DNA of 64,000 bases from Sphingobium baderi (lineage in GTDB: Bacteria; Pseudomonadota; Alphaproteobacteria; Sphingomonadales; Sphingomonadaceae): positions 1-64,000 of the forward strand of contig NZ_CP013265.1 of the NCBI RefSeq assembly GCF_001456115.1, read 5' to 3'. The notes below the pieces were generated by a model that saw only the letters and a list, made by a program, of their open reading frames with translations, had not been told where the DNA came from and did not search any database. Shown piece by piece: positions 1-8,172 of this stretch. The first letter of the stretch is position 1. Every line of letters begins with the position of its first letter. The position numbers and the translations under genes were made by a program.

Positions 1-120
1 CCGGGACCACGGTCCTGCTACCGGGACCACGGTCCTGCTACCGGGACCACGGTCCTGCTACCGGGACCACGGTCCTGCTACCGGGACCACGGTCCTACCA
101 CCGGGACCACCGTCCTGAAT
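1..120. repeat. 20-bp tandem repeat array, at least six units
   Basis: Six head-to-tail 20-bp units begin at base 1. The first four are identical (CCGGGACCACGGTCCTGCTA); the fifth and sixth diverge at their ends. Each unit contains the near-palindrome GGACC-AC-GGTCC, so the array offers a protein dimer site every 20 bp, about two helical turns. The window starts inside the array, so its left extent is unknown. It lies upstream of a small gene and a Cro/CI-type regulator near repA. A partition centromere, an operator array or a second iteron set are all possible; nothing here decides between them. Confidence 0.9.
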
Positions 121-285
121 GGGGGACAACGCACCTTCGAAGGGTTTCAGCGTCGCATAAGTGCTTCACTGTTGAGCATAATCTCCACAACCCACATGGA
201 TCGTTGGAAATTCTGCAATCTATCATATCGTACAAGATTGGGGAGCAGCGGGATGGCTGATTCGTGTGGGGGTCGGTAAGTAAAT

Positions 286-747
286 ATGTCAGATGATCAA
301 AACACATATCGAATGGATGTGTCAGAATACTACTTCCGCCTAACTACGGAGTGCATTCGCCTGCATTCTAACAGTTGCCGCAAGCATTCATCATTTGGCG
401 ATATGATAAATGATCGCGCGGAACTTGCTGATTCTGTGACGAAACGGCGGGCGCCTCAGCACATAATTAAGCATCTTCAAATGATCCCTAGTAAGGGCGG
501 GATTCCCCTTGAGGTTGAAATTCTGGAATCAAGTTCAGGAAAAATAAATAGGTCAACGAAGGTCATTGAGGATGCCATTGGAAGTTCTATTGAATTTGCG
601 GACGCTCTTTCGGTAATCATGTTTGACTTCATGGTTGAGGCCAACAGGACAGAAGTTCTATTAAAGATTGGTCTTACATCAGAAGAAGCCGGAGAATATC
701 GCAAATTACTCAAGCACGGGGCGCCCGGAGTAAAATCAATTAACTGA
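286..747 (+). CDS. Hypothetical protein, 153 aa
   Basis: I do not recognise this family. The protein is soluble, mixed alpha/beta in character, with no signal peptide, membrane segment or obvious DNA-binding motif. The segment around residues 95-130 (ending FADALSVIMFDFMVEANR) looks amphipathic and helical. The upstream ribosome site is weak, and base use is lower in GC than in the later backbone genes, which hints at a separate origin. It lies between the 20-bp repeat array and a helix-turn-helix gene on the same strand, so a role in plasmid maintenance is possible but only inferred from position. Confidence 0.55.
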   Translation: MSDDQNTYRMDVSEYYFRLTTECIRLHSNSCRKHSSFGDMINDRAELADSVTKRRAPQHIIKHLQMIPSKGGIPLEVEILESSSGKINRSTKVIEDAIGSSIEFADALSVIMFDFMVEANRTEVLLKIGLTSEEAGEYRKLLKHGAPGVKSIN

Positions 748-851
748 CGGAATATAATTATTTCCCTGATATTGCGCCTTCGCTCTTGCGAGGGGTTTGC
801 AACGGCCAGTCCTTTCGGTATCCCTTAGCAGGCATTACCGGAGGATTGGCG

Positions 852-1364
852 ATGGGGGCACCAAGTTTTGAGACGGACCAGCTCACTGAAAGCCAGGTCC
901 AATCATTTGGTTTCGTTGACTATGTCTTGTGCCGAATGAAGCAGGACGGGCTACAGTACCGCGATCTGGCACTTAAAATCGGCTTATCAAAAACCCGAAC
1001 CCATAACGTGTTCCACCCGGAACCCAGCAAGCGTCGGCCCTTGTATGTGCATGAGTTCCGAGCAGTAGCAGCTGCACTGGACCTCTCACCACTCGAAGCC
1101 GCACTTGTCAGCGACCTTTATAGCGGGGCGGGCGACGCCAACGAAGGCGTTGAATCCCAGATCAAACTCTACTCAGGTGTCCTCAATCGCCTCCACGGCC
1201 ATATGAAAGAGGTGGTCGAACGGCTTGGCGGCCTGGATTGGGATGATATTCGCCCCTCGCACGGCGAATGGATCATCGACCTGATTATCAGTGAGATCGA
1301 GTCAGCCTACGCAGACTTCGCGGTTCGCAAGGAAGTCCGTCTCAGAGACCGGGAAACCTTCTAA
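852..1364 (+). CDS. Cro/CI-type helix-turn-helix regulator
   Basis: The start at 852 is chosen because GGAGG lies about 8 bases upstream; the frame stays open to 786 but without a ribosome site. The 170-aa product begins MGAPSFETDQ. Residues about 25-75 fit a lambda-repressor-like helix-turn-helix (YRDLALKIGLSKTRTHNVFH), followed by a second helical part and an acidic C-terminal half. It probably binds DNA near the replication region and may control repA or a neighbouring gene. The repA gene with its inverted iteron pair follows on the same strand. The target is not visible from sequence. Confidence 0.7.
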   Translation: MGAPSFETDQLTESQVQSFGFVDYVLCRMKQDGLQYRDLALKIGLSKTRTHNVFHPEPSKRRPLYVHEFRAVAAALDLSPLEAALVSDLYSGAGDANEGVESQIKLYSGVLNRLHGHMKEVVERLGGLDWDDIRPSHGEWIIDLIISEIESAYADFAVRKEVRLRDRETF

Positions 1365-1405
1365 CCAACCGAGGCCGATGGATGCAGCATCGACAGGCTG
1401 GAGGG

Positions 1406-1511
1406 TTTTCCGTGTCAAAGCACGAATCCTGAGTGATGATGTCGTGTGAGGTGTCCCTGACCATCCCTGGTTGTCCTCACACAACAAATGTTCGTGCTTT
1501 GACACGGAAAA
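1406..1511. promoter_or_regulatory. Inverted iteron pair upstream of repA
   Basis: The iteron core TTTTCCGTGTCAAAGCACGA, found five times downstream of repA, occurs here once on the plus strand (1406-1426) and once on the minus strand (1491-1511), 64 bp apart. Between them is a perfect 8-bp inverted repeat (GTGTGAGG at 1444-1451, CCTCACAC at 1475-1482). Iteron plasmids typically repress their initiator gene through inverted copies of the iteron, so this is the likely RepA autoregulation site. The repA start lies 82 bp further on. Confidence 0.8.
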
Positions 1512-1592
1512 CTAAGGTGCGGAACAAAGCGAGATAGACATCGCCCTAGGCGCGAACCATGGTTCGATCGCTAACCGCTCAAGGCAATAGGT

Positions 1593-2474
1593 ATGGAAAT
1601 CCAGCAACGCGACCTCTTCGAACTCGACAGTCCGCTCTATGCGGACGTGCATGGCGAGCGGACCGTTGCGGAATTTCCCTTTTTCGCCCTCTCCAAACGG
1701 CCTCAAATGACCCCCATGGTCTTTGAAAATGGCTCTGCTCGGATAGAGATAAACCCCAGCAAAACCGGGGTTGCGACGATATACGACAAGGAAATCCTTC
1801 TATATATTGCCAGCCTCATGGCGGAACGCATGGAACGCGGCGAAAAAGTTGACCGCGTGATGAGTTTCACTGCGAATGATCTATTCCGCGTGACTAGCAC
1901 AAACCCGTCCGCGCGCTCCTATGACATGCTCAAAGCCTCGCTGGCACGTCTTCAGGGCACCCAGATCATCACGAATATCGAAACCGGCGGGGAAGGTTCG
2001 GACAGCGCGTTCTCGTGGCTGCTGAAGGCCGATATAAAGTACATCAAGGCAAGCAACGGCGATCGCAGGGTCAAGAAAATCGAAGTGATGGTATGCGATT
2101 GGCTATATCGTGCCATCCTACAGGACAAGCGAATTGCCGCTTACCATTTGGGATTTTTCAAACTCGGCCCGATTGAACGGCGATTGTATGAGTTAGCCAA
2201 ATTCAACTGCGTTGACGAAACGGGCTTTGAAATTGACATGGAAACTCTTGCTGAAAGAGTAGGATGCGCAACTGATAAGCGGGGACTTGAGCACTTCAAA
2301 AGGCAACTACGCGTCGTAGCTGAAGACCAGACTCTGCCGGAATATGAGGTTCGCCTAGCCGAAGAGAAAATACCGTCGGCTCGTGGTGGGCGACCAAAGA
2401 TAAAGACGATCGTGTTGTTCTCGTCCATCCCAATCCCGCAATTGGACAATCAGACACTTCCATTGTTCGATTGA
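1593..2474 (+). CDS. repA: Plasmid replication initiator RepA (RPA family)
   Basis: This 293-aa protein matches the RPA replication initiators of alphaproteobacterial plasmids. The N-terminus is RDLFELDSP, the conserved FPFFALSKRP block is at residues about 29-38, and a GVATIYDKEILLY block follows near residue 60. A winged-helix segment covers residues about 90-130 (FTANDLFRVT...RLQGTQIITNI), and a second helical domain carries LGPIERRLYELA near residue 190. RepA binds iterons and opens the origin. Here the gene sits between an inverted iteron pair (1406-1511) and five direct iterons (2552-2822), the normal arrangement of an iteron replicon. Family and role are well supported; host range cannot be read. 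Confidence 0.93.
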   Translation: MEIQQRDLFELDSPLYADVHGERTVAEFPFFALSKRPQMTPMVFENGSARIEINPSKTGVATIYDKEILLYIASLMAERMERGEKVDRVMSFTANDLFRVTSTNPSARSYDMLKASLARLQGTQIITNIETGGEGSDSAFSWLLKADIKYIKASNGDRRVKKIEVMVCDWLYRAILQDKRIAAYHLGFFKLGPIERRLYELAKFNCVDETGFEIDMETLAERVGCATDKRGLEHFKRQLRVVAEDQTLPEYEVRLAEEKIPSARGGRPKIKTIVLFSSIPIPQLDNQTLPLFD

Positions 2475-2551
2475 TGCATGAGTATTGCAGCACAAGTCAT
2501 ACCTGATCTCTGCTTACTGCTTGAGGCACGAATACAGAACCCCATCAGAGG

Positions 2552-2822
2552 TTTTCCGTGTCAAAGCACGAATCGTCCGTCCCCCTGCAGCCGTCGACGA
2601 GATCCTCCCTCTCAGCAGGGTTTTCCGTGTCAAAGCACGAACTCTTCTTTGGGACCGGGGCGACCGGACTTGGCCTACGCTCGCCATCAGGTAGTTTTCC
2701 GTGTCAAAACACGAATTGTTCTGCGGAACGGGTGCAAGCGGACTCTGCCTACGATCATCGCAAGCACACTTTTCCGTGTCAAAGCACGAAAGAAAAATGA
2801 GTTTTCCGTGTCAAAGCACGAG
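2552..2822 (+). repeat. Five direct iterons, likely oriV
   Basis: Copies of TTTTCCGTGTCAAAGCACGA plus one more base lie at 2552-2572, 2621-2641, 2695-2715 (one A substitution), 2770-2790 and 2802-2822, all on the plus strand. Spacing is about 70-75 bp except for the last pair, 32 bp apart. They match the inverted pair before repA. The array is the expected RepA binding region of the origin. No clear DnaA box was found between 2474 and 3184. Confidence 0.92.
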
Positions 2823-2995
2823 TCAAACCGCTTTGGCTTCGACAGCGATGCAGCCATTCAATGAGAACCGATTCAATTGTCCTACGCGCATGCATCAGCT
2901 CTCGATCGCATGCTTACACTACAGCGAGGCAATGCCGCATCGGTGGTGAATTGTTTCTGAAGCAGGAGTTTTGGCTGTGACCAAATAAAGGAAAA

Positions 2996-3024
2996 CCCGG
3001 CGCTAAGGCCGGGCATCCCATTTT
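2996..3024 (+). terminator. Possible terminator downstream of the origin
   Basis: A 6-bp GC stem (CCCGGC at 2996-3001, GCCGGG at 3008-3013) is followed about 8 bases later by TTTT. It is preceded by AAAA and could work in both directions. It would separate the replication region from the winged-helix gene at 3184. The short T tract makes it only a moderate candidate. Confidence 0.4.
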
Positions 3025-3028
3025 CAGC

Positions 3029-3043
3029 GATCGAATTTCGATC
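3029..3043. promoter_or_regulatory. 15-bp palindrome upstream of the winged-helix gene
   Basis: GATCGAATTTCGATC is a perfect palindrome around a central base, about 140 bp upstream of the start at 3184 and beyond the possible terminator. Its size fits an operator for a dimeric regulator, perhaps the winged-helix protein itself. Binding is inferred only. Confidence 0.35.
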
Positions 3044-3183
3044 GGGTATGTCAGCGGCGCCAACCGCTAACGGTCTACCAATACAAGACCCGACATAACC
3101 GATCCCGGTCCCCGATGCAAGGATGCGCGTTCTGCGCCACGGAACCTCTTTGCCTGGTCCAGCCTCCATCAAGGAGGATGACG

Positions 3184-3981
3184 ATGGGGATCTATGCAGT
3201 CGGTGATACGGCACAAAGTGTGCTGTCCGGTGTCCCTGTGAATACGAAGAAGTCCCGTTCCGGCGCGAAGCATCGCACCGGCGCGCCTGTAAGGGCGGGC
3301 AGCCTCGAGGCGAACACTTTCGAAGAAACATTCTTTCAGGTGCCGAGCAAGGGTGAGCCTGATCGCATGCTGGCCACGGCCAGGTATGCACTCGATGCCG
3401 GCAGGAAGCTGTTGCGCGAGTACAAGGCGGGCCTACGCAGCCTCACTGCATCTGAACGGCTGCTCACGACCCTGACGGCCTCGGCTGTGCGCATCTACGA
3501 AGAGCTGACCAAGCTGGCGCGCCTGTGCGCCGGGAAGGTTTACCCCAGTTACGACCATCTTGTTGAGGCAACGGGTCTTGGCCGTTCGACTGTCAGGCGC
3601 GCTCTCGCCGTGCTGGAAGTCATCGGCTTCATCATCCGGCAGCGCCGGTTCAAACGGGTTGAAGCCGATGGTCCTGGACCTCGTTTCAAGCAGACTTCCA
3701 ACGTCTACCGCATTCTAACGCCCAAGAGTGTGCATCGATATACGCCTCGCTGGATGCGCTCTGCACCACCCCCCGCCGACGATGACTGGCGCCGTTCGGA
3801 TGAAGCCGAGCAGGTCAGCGCGATGGTTGCGTCCCTTTCATGCAAGGAATTTGCAAAGATGTCCGTGGGCGGCGTGCTCGGCGGCGTCCTTGCCCAGCTT
3901 GGCGCTGCAATGGACAATAAGGAAAACCGTGAACGCCAAGCATCAGCGAGGGCAAAGGTGGCCCTTTCATGTGCTTCATAG
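3184..3981 (+). CDS. Winged-helix DNA-binding plasmid protein
   Basis: The start at 3184 follows AAGGAGG (3171-3177) at good spacing; an ATG at 3178 touches the ribosome site and is less likely. The 265-aa protein has a basic N-terminal third, then a winged-helix segment at residues about 120-180 with YPSYDHLVEATGLGRSTVRRAL as the helix-turn-helix and VIGFIIRQRR as the wing. The C-terminus has low complexity. Proteins of this type often lie beside repA on sphingomonad plasmids and are annotated as replication-associated or regulatory. Position next to the iterons supports a replication or copy-control role, but no catalytic motif is visible. Confidence 0.7.
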   Translation: MGIYAVGDTAQSVLSGVPVNTKKSRSGAKHRTGAPVRAGSLEANTFEETFFQVPSKGEPDRMLATARYALDAGRKLLREYKAGLRSLTASERLLTTLTASAVRIYEELTKLARLCAGKVYPSYDHLVEATGLGRSTVRRALAVLEVIGFIIRQRRFKRVEADGPGPRFKQTSNVYRILTPKSVHRYTPRWMRSAPPPADDDWRRSDEAEQVSAMVASLSCKEFAKMSVGGVLGGVLAQLGAAMDNKENRERQASARAKVALSCAS

Positions 3982-4041
3982 CGCGAGGTTCATTATGGTT
4001 CTCAACCGCAATGATATTATATTTATATAATGGAAAAAGGA

Positions 4042-4061
4042 GTTGGCCTAAGTCGGCCAAC
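4042..4061. terminator. Hairpin in the 3982-4245 intergenic stretch
   Basis: GTTGGCC (4042-4048) and GGCCAAC (4055-4061) form a perfect 7-bp stem with a 6-base loop. An AT-rich run (about 4010-4031) precedes it. It lies between the plus-strand winged-helix gene and the end of the minus-strand transglycosylase gene, so it may stop transcription from either side, although no T tract follows. No other feature was seen in 3982-4245. Confidence 0.35.
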
Positions 4062-4245
4062 GCACCGATCTGACGATCCAAAGCCGCATAAACAGCTCAC
4101 TCAAAAAACCCACTCACTAAACCGCGCCCTCAGGAGTGTCGGCTACGCCGCCACGTGCTCCCAGGGGGAGCATGCGACTTCTTCCGCCCTCTTTTCATGC
4201 CCTAGCGCTAAACGAAGGGTTGGAACGGCGCGAAATTCAAAGGGA

Positions 4246-5136
4246 TCAGAATGACGATACCGCGACAGTGCGGCCTTTGGGCTCAGGCACGAAACGGGCC
4301 CGTTGCTGTACCGCGCCATATCCACGCAGCCGCGACCAATTATCGAGGATAGTCGCGACGTAACCCTGCGTTTCCCTGATCCGCGGAACAGCCCCGCCCT
4401 TAACCCGGCCCGGCCCGGCGTTATAGGCCGCCAGGGCCAGATGCACCTGACCAAACGTGTCGAGCTGGGTCCGCAGATAACGGGCGCCGCCGCGCAGATT
4501 CTGGACGGGATCATAGGGGTTAATCCCAAGCTGGGCCGCAGTCCCCGGCATCAGTTGCGCCAGGCCGTAGGCTTTCATCTTCGAGATCGCTGCCGGATTA
4601 TACCGGCTCTCCTGAATGATCATCGCGTCAAACAGCCCGGTCGGAATGCCGTGTTCGCAGGCGATTGCACTCATCATTCCATAATAGGCAGCGCGGCGCG
4701 CCTCGGCATCCGGCTTCAGAAAGCCCGCCGGACGATAGGGAATGGAGGCGCATCCCGGCGTGTAAGGCACTGCAGCAAGCGCGGGATATTGCCCTTTCAT
4801 CCATCCTGGCACCGCGATCGAGGAAACCGGTGCAACCCCGGCCGCCGCCACATCATACGAGGCTGCAACCTCGCTCTGGCCCTCTGCCGACGCAGCAAAC
4901 TCCTGCCCCATCTGATACTCGACATAGCGGCGCGACAGGTCATGCACCCGAAAGGCTTCGGGAATCCCCGCATCCGGTGCAGCAACCGGCATCGCCGGCG
5001 TACCGTCCGCTGCCGGAGCCGGTTGTCCCATGACGACAAGTTCCACCTTTCGCGTCTTTTTTACTTCAGACGCGCTTACACTATTGGGAACGAAGCACAG
5101 TAACGCGATCAATCCCGATGCTCGATAGACACGCAT
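4246..5136 (-). CDS. Secreted lytic transglycosylase (VirB1-like)
   Basis: A signal peptide covers residues about 1-22, followed by a low-complexity linker and a C-terminal SLT/lysozyme-like domain at residues about 150-270. The catalytic glutamate is E176 in QESRYNP, followed by the family motifs GLAQLMPGTA (191-200) and ALAAYNAGPGRV (235-245). Such enzymes cut peptidoglycan in the periplasm; on conjugative plasmids they open the wall for the type IV secretion channel. The gene is divergent from the DUF1173 gene, and the two share an almost identical leader (see 5142-5240). Enzyme class is secure; the link to conjugation is inferred from context. Confidence 0.9.
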   Translation of the reverse strand: MRVYRASGLIALLCFVPNSVSASEVKKTRKVELVVMGQPAPAADGTPAMPVAAPDAGIPEAFRVHDLSRRYVEYQMGQEFAASAEGQSEVAASYDVAAAGVAPVSSIAVPGWMKGQYPALAAVPYTPGCASIPYRPAGFLKPDAEARRAAYYGMMSAIACEHGIPTGLFDAMIIQESRYNPAAISKMKAYGLAQLMPGTAAQLGINPYDPVQNLRGGARYLRTQLDTFGQVHLALAAYNAGPGRVKGGAVPRIRETQGYVATILDNWSRLRGYGAVQQRARFVPEPKGRTVAVSSF

Positions 5137-5141
5137 ATAAA

Positions 5142-5240
5142 CCCTCCAAAGCCTTGGTAAGAGAATTGGAGTTCACCGCCTTTGCCCTTGTCAACGCCGA
5201 CAAGCTCACGAACAATTTCTTTGAAAAAGGCTTTGGAGGG
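5142..5240. promoter_or_regulatory. Divergent gene leaders forming a 14-bp inverted repeat
   Basis: CCCTCCAAAGCCTT (5142-5155) and its exact complement AAGGCTTTGGAGGG (5227-5240) lie at the two edges of the intergenic region between the transglycosylase and DUF1173 genes. Read outward, each copy contains GGAGGG and leads directly into a start codon, so both mRNAs begin with the same ribosome-binding leader. An operator role, or shared translational control by one factor or RNA, is possible. Confidence 0.6.
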
Positions 5241-5248
5241 CTTCCAGC

Positions 5249-6541
5249 ATGTGGCTCGTACCCCGCGACACCAACGGCAAAGGCTCAAATCGCATCCCGT
5301 TGCCCCCCGAGCTGCGCGCAGCGCTGATCCGCTGGTACGTTGGCAAGGGCACCGTCCACGACGAAAAGGCCGGCATCACCCTCGTTCAGCAGGCGCGCAT
5401 CGGCCACAAATGGATCGCCTGCGACTGCCTCGGCGCCGACAAGGCCCCCGCCATCCTAACCCCGGCATTCCTCTCCGAGGCGGAAACCTACTATCTACGC
5501 CGGCTCACCAGCTCGAAACGCCCCGAACATCTGCCCGACTGCCCGTTCTTCCGCGACCAAGTGACGATCCGCATCAGCGAGGTACGCTCGCGATCGACGC
5601 CGCTCGAGCCACCCTCAGGCTTCTTCGAGGTGCTTAAACCCGCGCCGGAGAAACTCGCGCAGCGTCCCGAGGACGACTCCAACGACGATCGCACCCGGCA
5701 CGCCTCGATCCCGAGGCTTGCACGCCTGCTATGGCGTCTCATGGCCGCTGCCGGCGTCAACCGCATTGCCCCGCTCGCCTATCGAGAGGAATGGTCGATC
5801 CGGCATGAGTTCGCGGCGCTCACCAGAGCGGCAGGGCTGATCGAGATCGCGCCGGGCATCCAACTGGAGAAAGCCTTCTGGACCCACCCAAAGCCCCTAC
5901 AGGCGCGGGCCGTCTACGCCACGCTGCGCGCGCTGGAAGACAGATGGCCCCGCGATCATGCGCCGCAAGGCTTTGTCCTTCTCTACGCCAAAGGCATTCA
6001 TGGACAGGAAATCACGCTGCCTGACGGCGACACCGTCACGATCGCCAACCGCATCCAGTCGCCATCGGTGCGCGGCAATCCGATTGCAGGGCCGTTCCTG
6101 GTCATCATCGTCGTCGGCAAATATCCCGAGGCCAAGGGCTACGCGCCGCTGCGCGCTTATGCCCAGCCCATCCTCAATGGGCGGCTGTTCGCACCTGTCG
6201 ATTCCGATTTCGAACGCGACGTATTGCGCACGATTCTGCGCACCCAGCAGGAGCTTCACGGCCGCGGTATCGACCTCGCGATCGACAAGCCGGTGTTCGA
6301 CACCCTGACGCCGGATGGGCCGTGTCGTCCCGACTTCCTGATCGAAGCGCGATCACGCGAGACCGGCGAGATCCGCAACCTTGTCGTCGAGGCCATGGGC
6401 TTCAAGACCGAGGAATACGAGGCGAGTAAGGCCATCACACATCCGCGTATGGCGCACCTGGGTCAGATCGTGACGATCGACAGGCAGGATGATGATGCCC
6501 ACACAGGACGGCGTGCGCTTCTTGAAGGGCTTGGCCTCTGA
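5249..6541 (+). CDS. DUF1173 family protein
   Basis: This 430-aa protein fits the DUF1173 family common on sphingomonad and related plasmids; its biochemical role is not established. The N-terminal part has a possible metal site: IACDCLG near residue 57 and an H-x-x-DC pair in PEHLPDCPFF near residue 93. A central part follows, and the C-terminal third (residues about 340-420) contains RPDFLIEARSRETGEIRNLVVEAMGF, which resembles a nuclease-like D-x(n)-E-x-K-type core without the lysine; that reading is tentative. The start at 5249 follows GGAGGG at 5235-5240. It is divergent from the transglycosylase gene and convergent with the small membrane protein gene. Confidence 0.75.
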   Translation: MWLVPRDTNGKGSNRIPLPPELRAALIRWYVGKGTVHDEKAGITLVQQARIGHKWIACDCLGADKAPAILTPAFLSEAETYYLRRLTSSKRPEHLPDCPFFRDQVTIRISEVRSRSTPLEPPSGFFEVLKPAPEKLAQRPEDDSNDDRTRHASIPRLARLLWRLMAAAGVNRIAPLAYREEWSIRHEFAALTRAAGLIEIAPGIQLEKAFWTHPKPLQARAVYATLRALEDRWPRDHAPQGFVLLYAKGIHGQEITLPDGDTVTIANRIQSPSVRGNPIAGPFLVIIVVGKYPEAKGYAPLRAYAQPILNGRLFAPVDSDFERDVLRTILRTQQELHGRGIDLAIDKPVFDTLTPDGPCRPDFLIEARSRETGEIRNLVVEAMGFKTEEYEASKAITHPRMAHLGQIVTIDRQDDDAHTGRRALLEGLGL

Positions 6542-6545
6542 CGCT

Positions 6546-6815
6546 CTAGCGCCAGGACAGGCTGGCTGCGAAATAGCCGATGATGCCAAGCGTCACCGGC
6601 GTCGAGAGCAGATAGAGTTTCTGCCAGCGCCACCAGATCCGGGGCAACAGCAGCGCCGCTCCCTTCACGCTGCGCGCATCCTCCCAGACTCGATCCTTCC
6701 AGAGTTCATGCAGAGCAACGCTCACCGAAAGCACCATGGCGATCGCGCAGCACAGGCTGGTCGCGAGATAGATTGCCATCCAGTTGGCGATTTCGAGGGG
6801 CGTAAACTGAGACAT
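6546..6815 (-). CDS. Small membrane protein, two TM segments
   Basis: From the ATG at 6815 (MSQFTPLEIANW) the product is 89 aa; the frame is open to 6857 but the shorter start has an AAAGG-type ribosome site. Hydrophobic segments lie at residues about 11-33 and 66-85, separated by a charged, Trp- and Arg-rich loop. I do not recognise the family. It ends 4 bases from the DUF1173 stop on the other strand. Some conjugative plasmids carry similar small inner-membrane proteins for entry exclusion or mating-pair support, but nothing specific supports that here. Confidence 0.6.
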   Translation of the reverse strand: MSQFTPLEIANWMAIYLATSLCCAIAMVLSVSVALHELWKDRVWEDARSVKGAALLLPRIWWRWQKLYLLSTPVTLGIIGYFAASLSWR

Positions 6816-7035
6816 CCGGCCTTTGTTATACCTGTAACTTTCTACCAGGGCACCCATATCCGACGAGCAAATTCTTACAGGAAACCCCTTAAAATCCTTG
6901 GTCTATCAAGTATTTTCACAGACAAATCGCGCAAAGAGTGGAGAGGGAGAGAGGGAGTGGACCGAGAAGATCGGCCAAAGCCCTTCAACCTACCATTGGT
7001 GCCTTCCGGCATCTGCAACATGGAGGTAACTCCCC

Positions 7036-7275
7036 ATGCAACGCTTTGTTCTCTTCATCGGCGAACCCGGCTCAGCGGACATCGTCGATATTTACCCCAG
7101 CAAACCTGCAGCCGAGAGTGCGCTTGTAGACTATGTGCGAGCCCGCGCGGCTATCAATGGCCAAGATGCCCATCCTGACGACGATCAGGCAGTGGCCTCC
7201 TATTTCGCGGACAGCGAGGCCATCTACGCCATCGCGCGTGTTATGCCGCTGGCAAATCCGGGTAACGACCAATGA
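7036..7275 (+). CDS. Small hypothetical protein, 79 aa
   Basis: A short acidic protein beginning MQRFVLFIGEPG, with a C-terminal half predicted helical (residues about 50-70) and no known motif. The ribosome site is unusual: GGAG (7022-7025) and CTCC (7030-7033) can pair around a GUAA tetraloop, folding the Shine-Dalgarno sequence into a small hairpin just before the start. A purine-rich tract at 6936-6960 lies upstream. The last four bases overlap the start of the Toprim gene (ATGA), so the two are translationally coupled. It heads the co-directional series that runs to 24 kb. Confidence 0.6.
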   Translation: MQRFVLFIGEPGSADIVDIYPSKPAAESALVDYVRARAAINGQDAHPDDDQAVASYFADSEAIYAIARVMPLANPGNDQ

Positions 7276-8138
7276 CCATCGTTGCGCGACGCCCCTCGCA
7301 AAAGCTGATCGACATTGTCGGCACCCTGCGCGGCACCTGGCATGGAAACCGGGCGATGTGCCGTTGCCCGTGCCATGAGGACCACGAACCGAGCTTGTCC
7401 CTTCGCCAAGGGGATCGCGGCATTCTCGTAACCTGCTTTGCAGGTTGCGATTCCATCGACGTGCTGCGCGAACTCGATCGCATCGCGATCACGCGCCATT
7501 ACGAACCGCCGCCGGATAACGCCCGATCCGGCACCGCGAATATCGAAAGGCTCTGGTCGCAGGCGCAATCCGTGCCGGGTACGCTTGGCGAACGCTATCT
7601 CGGCTCGCGCTTTCTCCTGTCTGTTCCCGGTGACGTGCGCTTTCACCCGCGTTGCCCACATGGCGCGAAGCCTAACACCGTGTTCAAGCCCGCCTTGCTC
7701 GTCGCCGTGCGCGAAGGCCAGCGCCTTGTCGCCCTGCAGCGGATCTTCCTCGATCCCGAAACCGCGCGCTATACCGCCAAGGCCACCATCGGTTCCCTCG
7801 GCATGGGTGCGTGGCGCGGGGGCGGTATCGGTCCAACCATCGGCCTTGCCGAAGGCTTCGAGACGGCTCGCGCCTGGAGCCGCATCAACAACCTGCCGTG
7901 CTGGGCAACGCTCGGCTCGCGCCGGTTTGGCCTGGTGACGATTCCTGACAGCGTGACCGAACTGATCCTTGCGGGCGATTACGACACGGCGGGTCGCCGG
8001 GCTGTAAACCGGGCATCGCAACGCTACGCCAGCGACAAGCGGGTGATCCGCGTCGATTTTCCCAAGGGCTACAAGGATTGGGCCCAAGTGCTCGAAGCCC
8101 TCGAGGCGCAGAAGAGGGGAGGGGGAGGGGAAGGGTGA
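7272..8138 (+). CDS. CHC2-like zinc finger / Toprim protein (primase-like)
   Basis: The 288-aa protein has the plan of plasmid and phage primase-like proteins. An N-terminal zinc ribbon uses C30, C32, C34, H35, C55 and C59 (CRCPCHEDHEPSL...VTCFAGCD). A Toprim domain in the C-terminal half carries the acidic motif GLAEGFETA near residue 195 and LAGDYDTAG near residue 238, where metal-binding acids are expected. It may make primers on the incoming single strand after conjugation, or act as a DNA-repair-type primase. No helicase domain is attached. It starts inside the 7036 gene and ends in a purine-rich codon run that forms the tract at 8114-8135. Confidence 0.8.
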   Translation: MTIVARRPSQKLIDIVGTLRGTWHGNRAMCRCPCHEDHEPSLSLRQGDRGILVTCFAGCDSIDVLRELDRIAITRHYEPPPDNARSGTANIERLWSQAQSVPGTLGERYLGSRFLLSVPGDVRFHPRCPHGAKPNTVFKPALLVAVREGQRLVALQRIFLDPETARYTAKATIGSLGMGAWRGGGIGPTIGLAEGFETARAWSRINNLPCWATLGSRRFGLVTIPDSVTELILAGDYDTAGRRAVNRASQRYASDKRVIRVDFPKGYKDWAQVLEALEAQKRGGGGEG

Positions 8139-8154
8139 TCTGCCGTTCGGCAGA
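8114..8154 (+). repeat. Purine tract plus hairpin element
   Basis: A G/A-only run (8114-8135) covers the last codons of the Toprim gene and is followed at once by a tight hairpin, TCTGCC-GTTC-GGCAGA (8139-8154), 18 bases before the next start at 8173. The same combination occurs at 12453-12498, 19501-19543 and 21634-21668, and weaker forms at 6936, 16915, 32732, 35214, 55788 and 58011. It may be an intercistronic RNA element; its function is unknown. Confidence 0.5.
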
Positions 8155-8172
8155 GAGCCCAAGGAGACCCCC

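Noticed and set aside
1..120. A CRISPR array
   Set aside because: The repeats are directly adjacent with no spacers and no cas genes are present.
2478..2949. Overlapping short plus-strand frames through the iterons
   Set aside because: Their repeated peptide (FPCQSTN/FRVKAR types) is only the translation of the iteron repeats.
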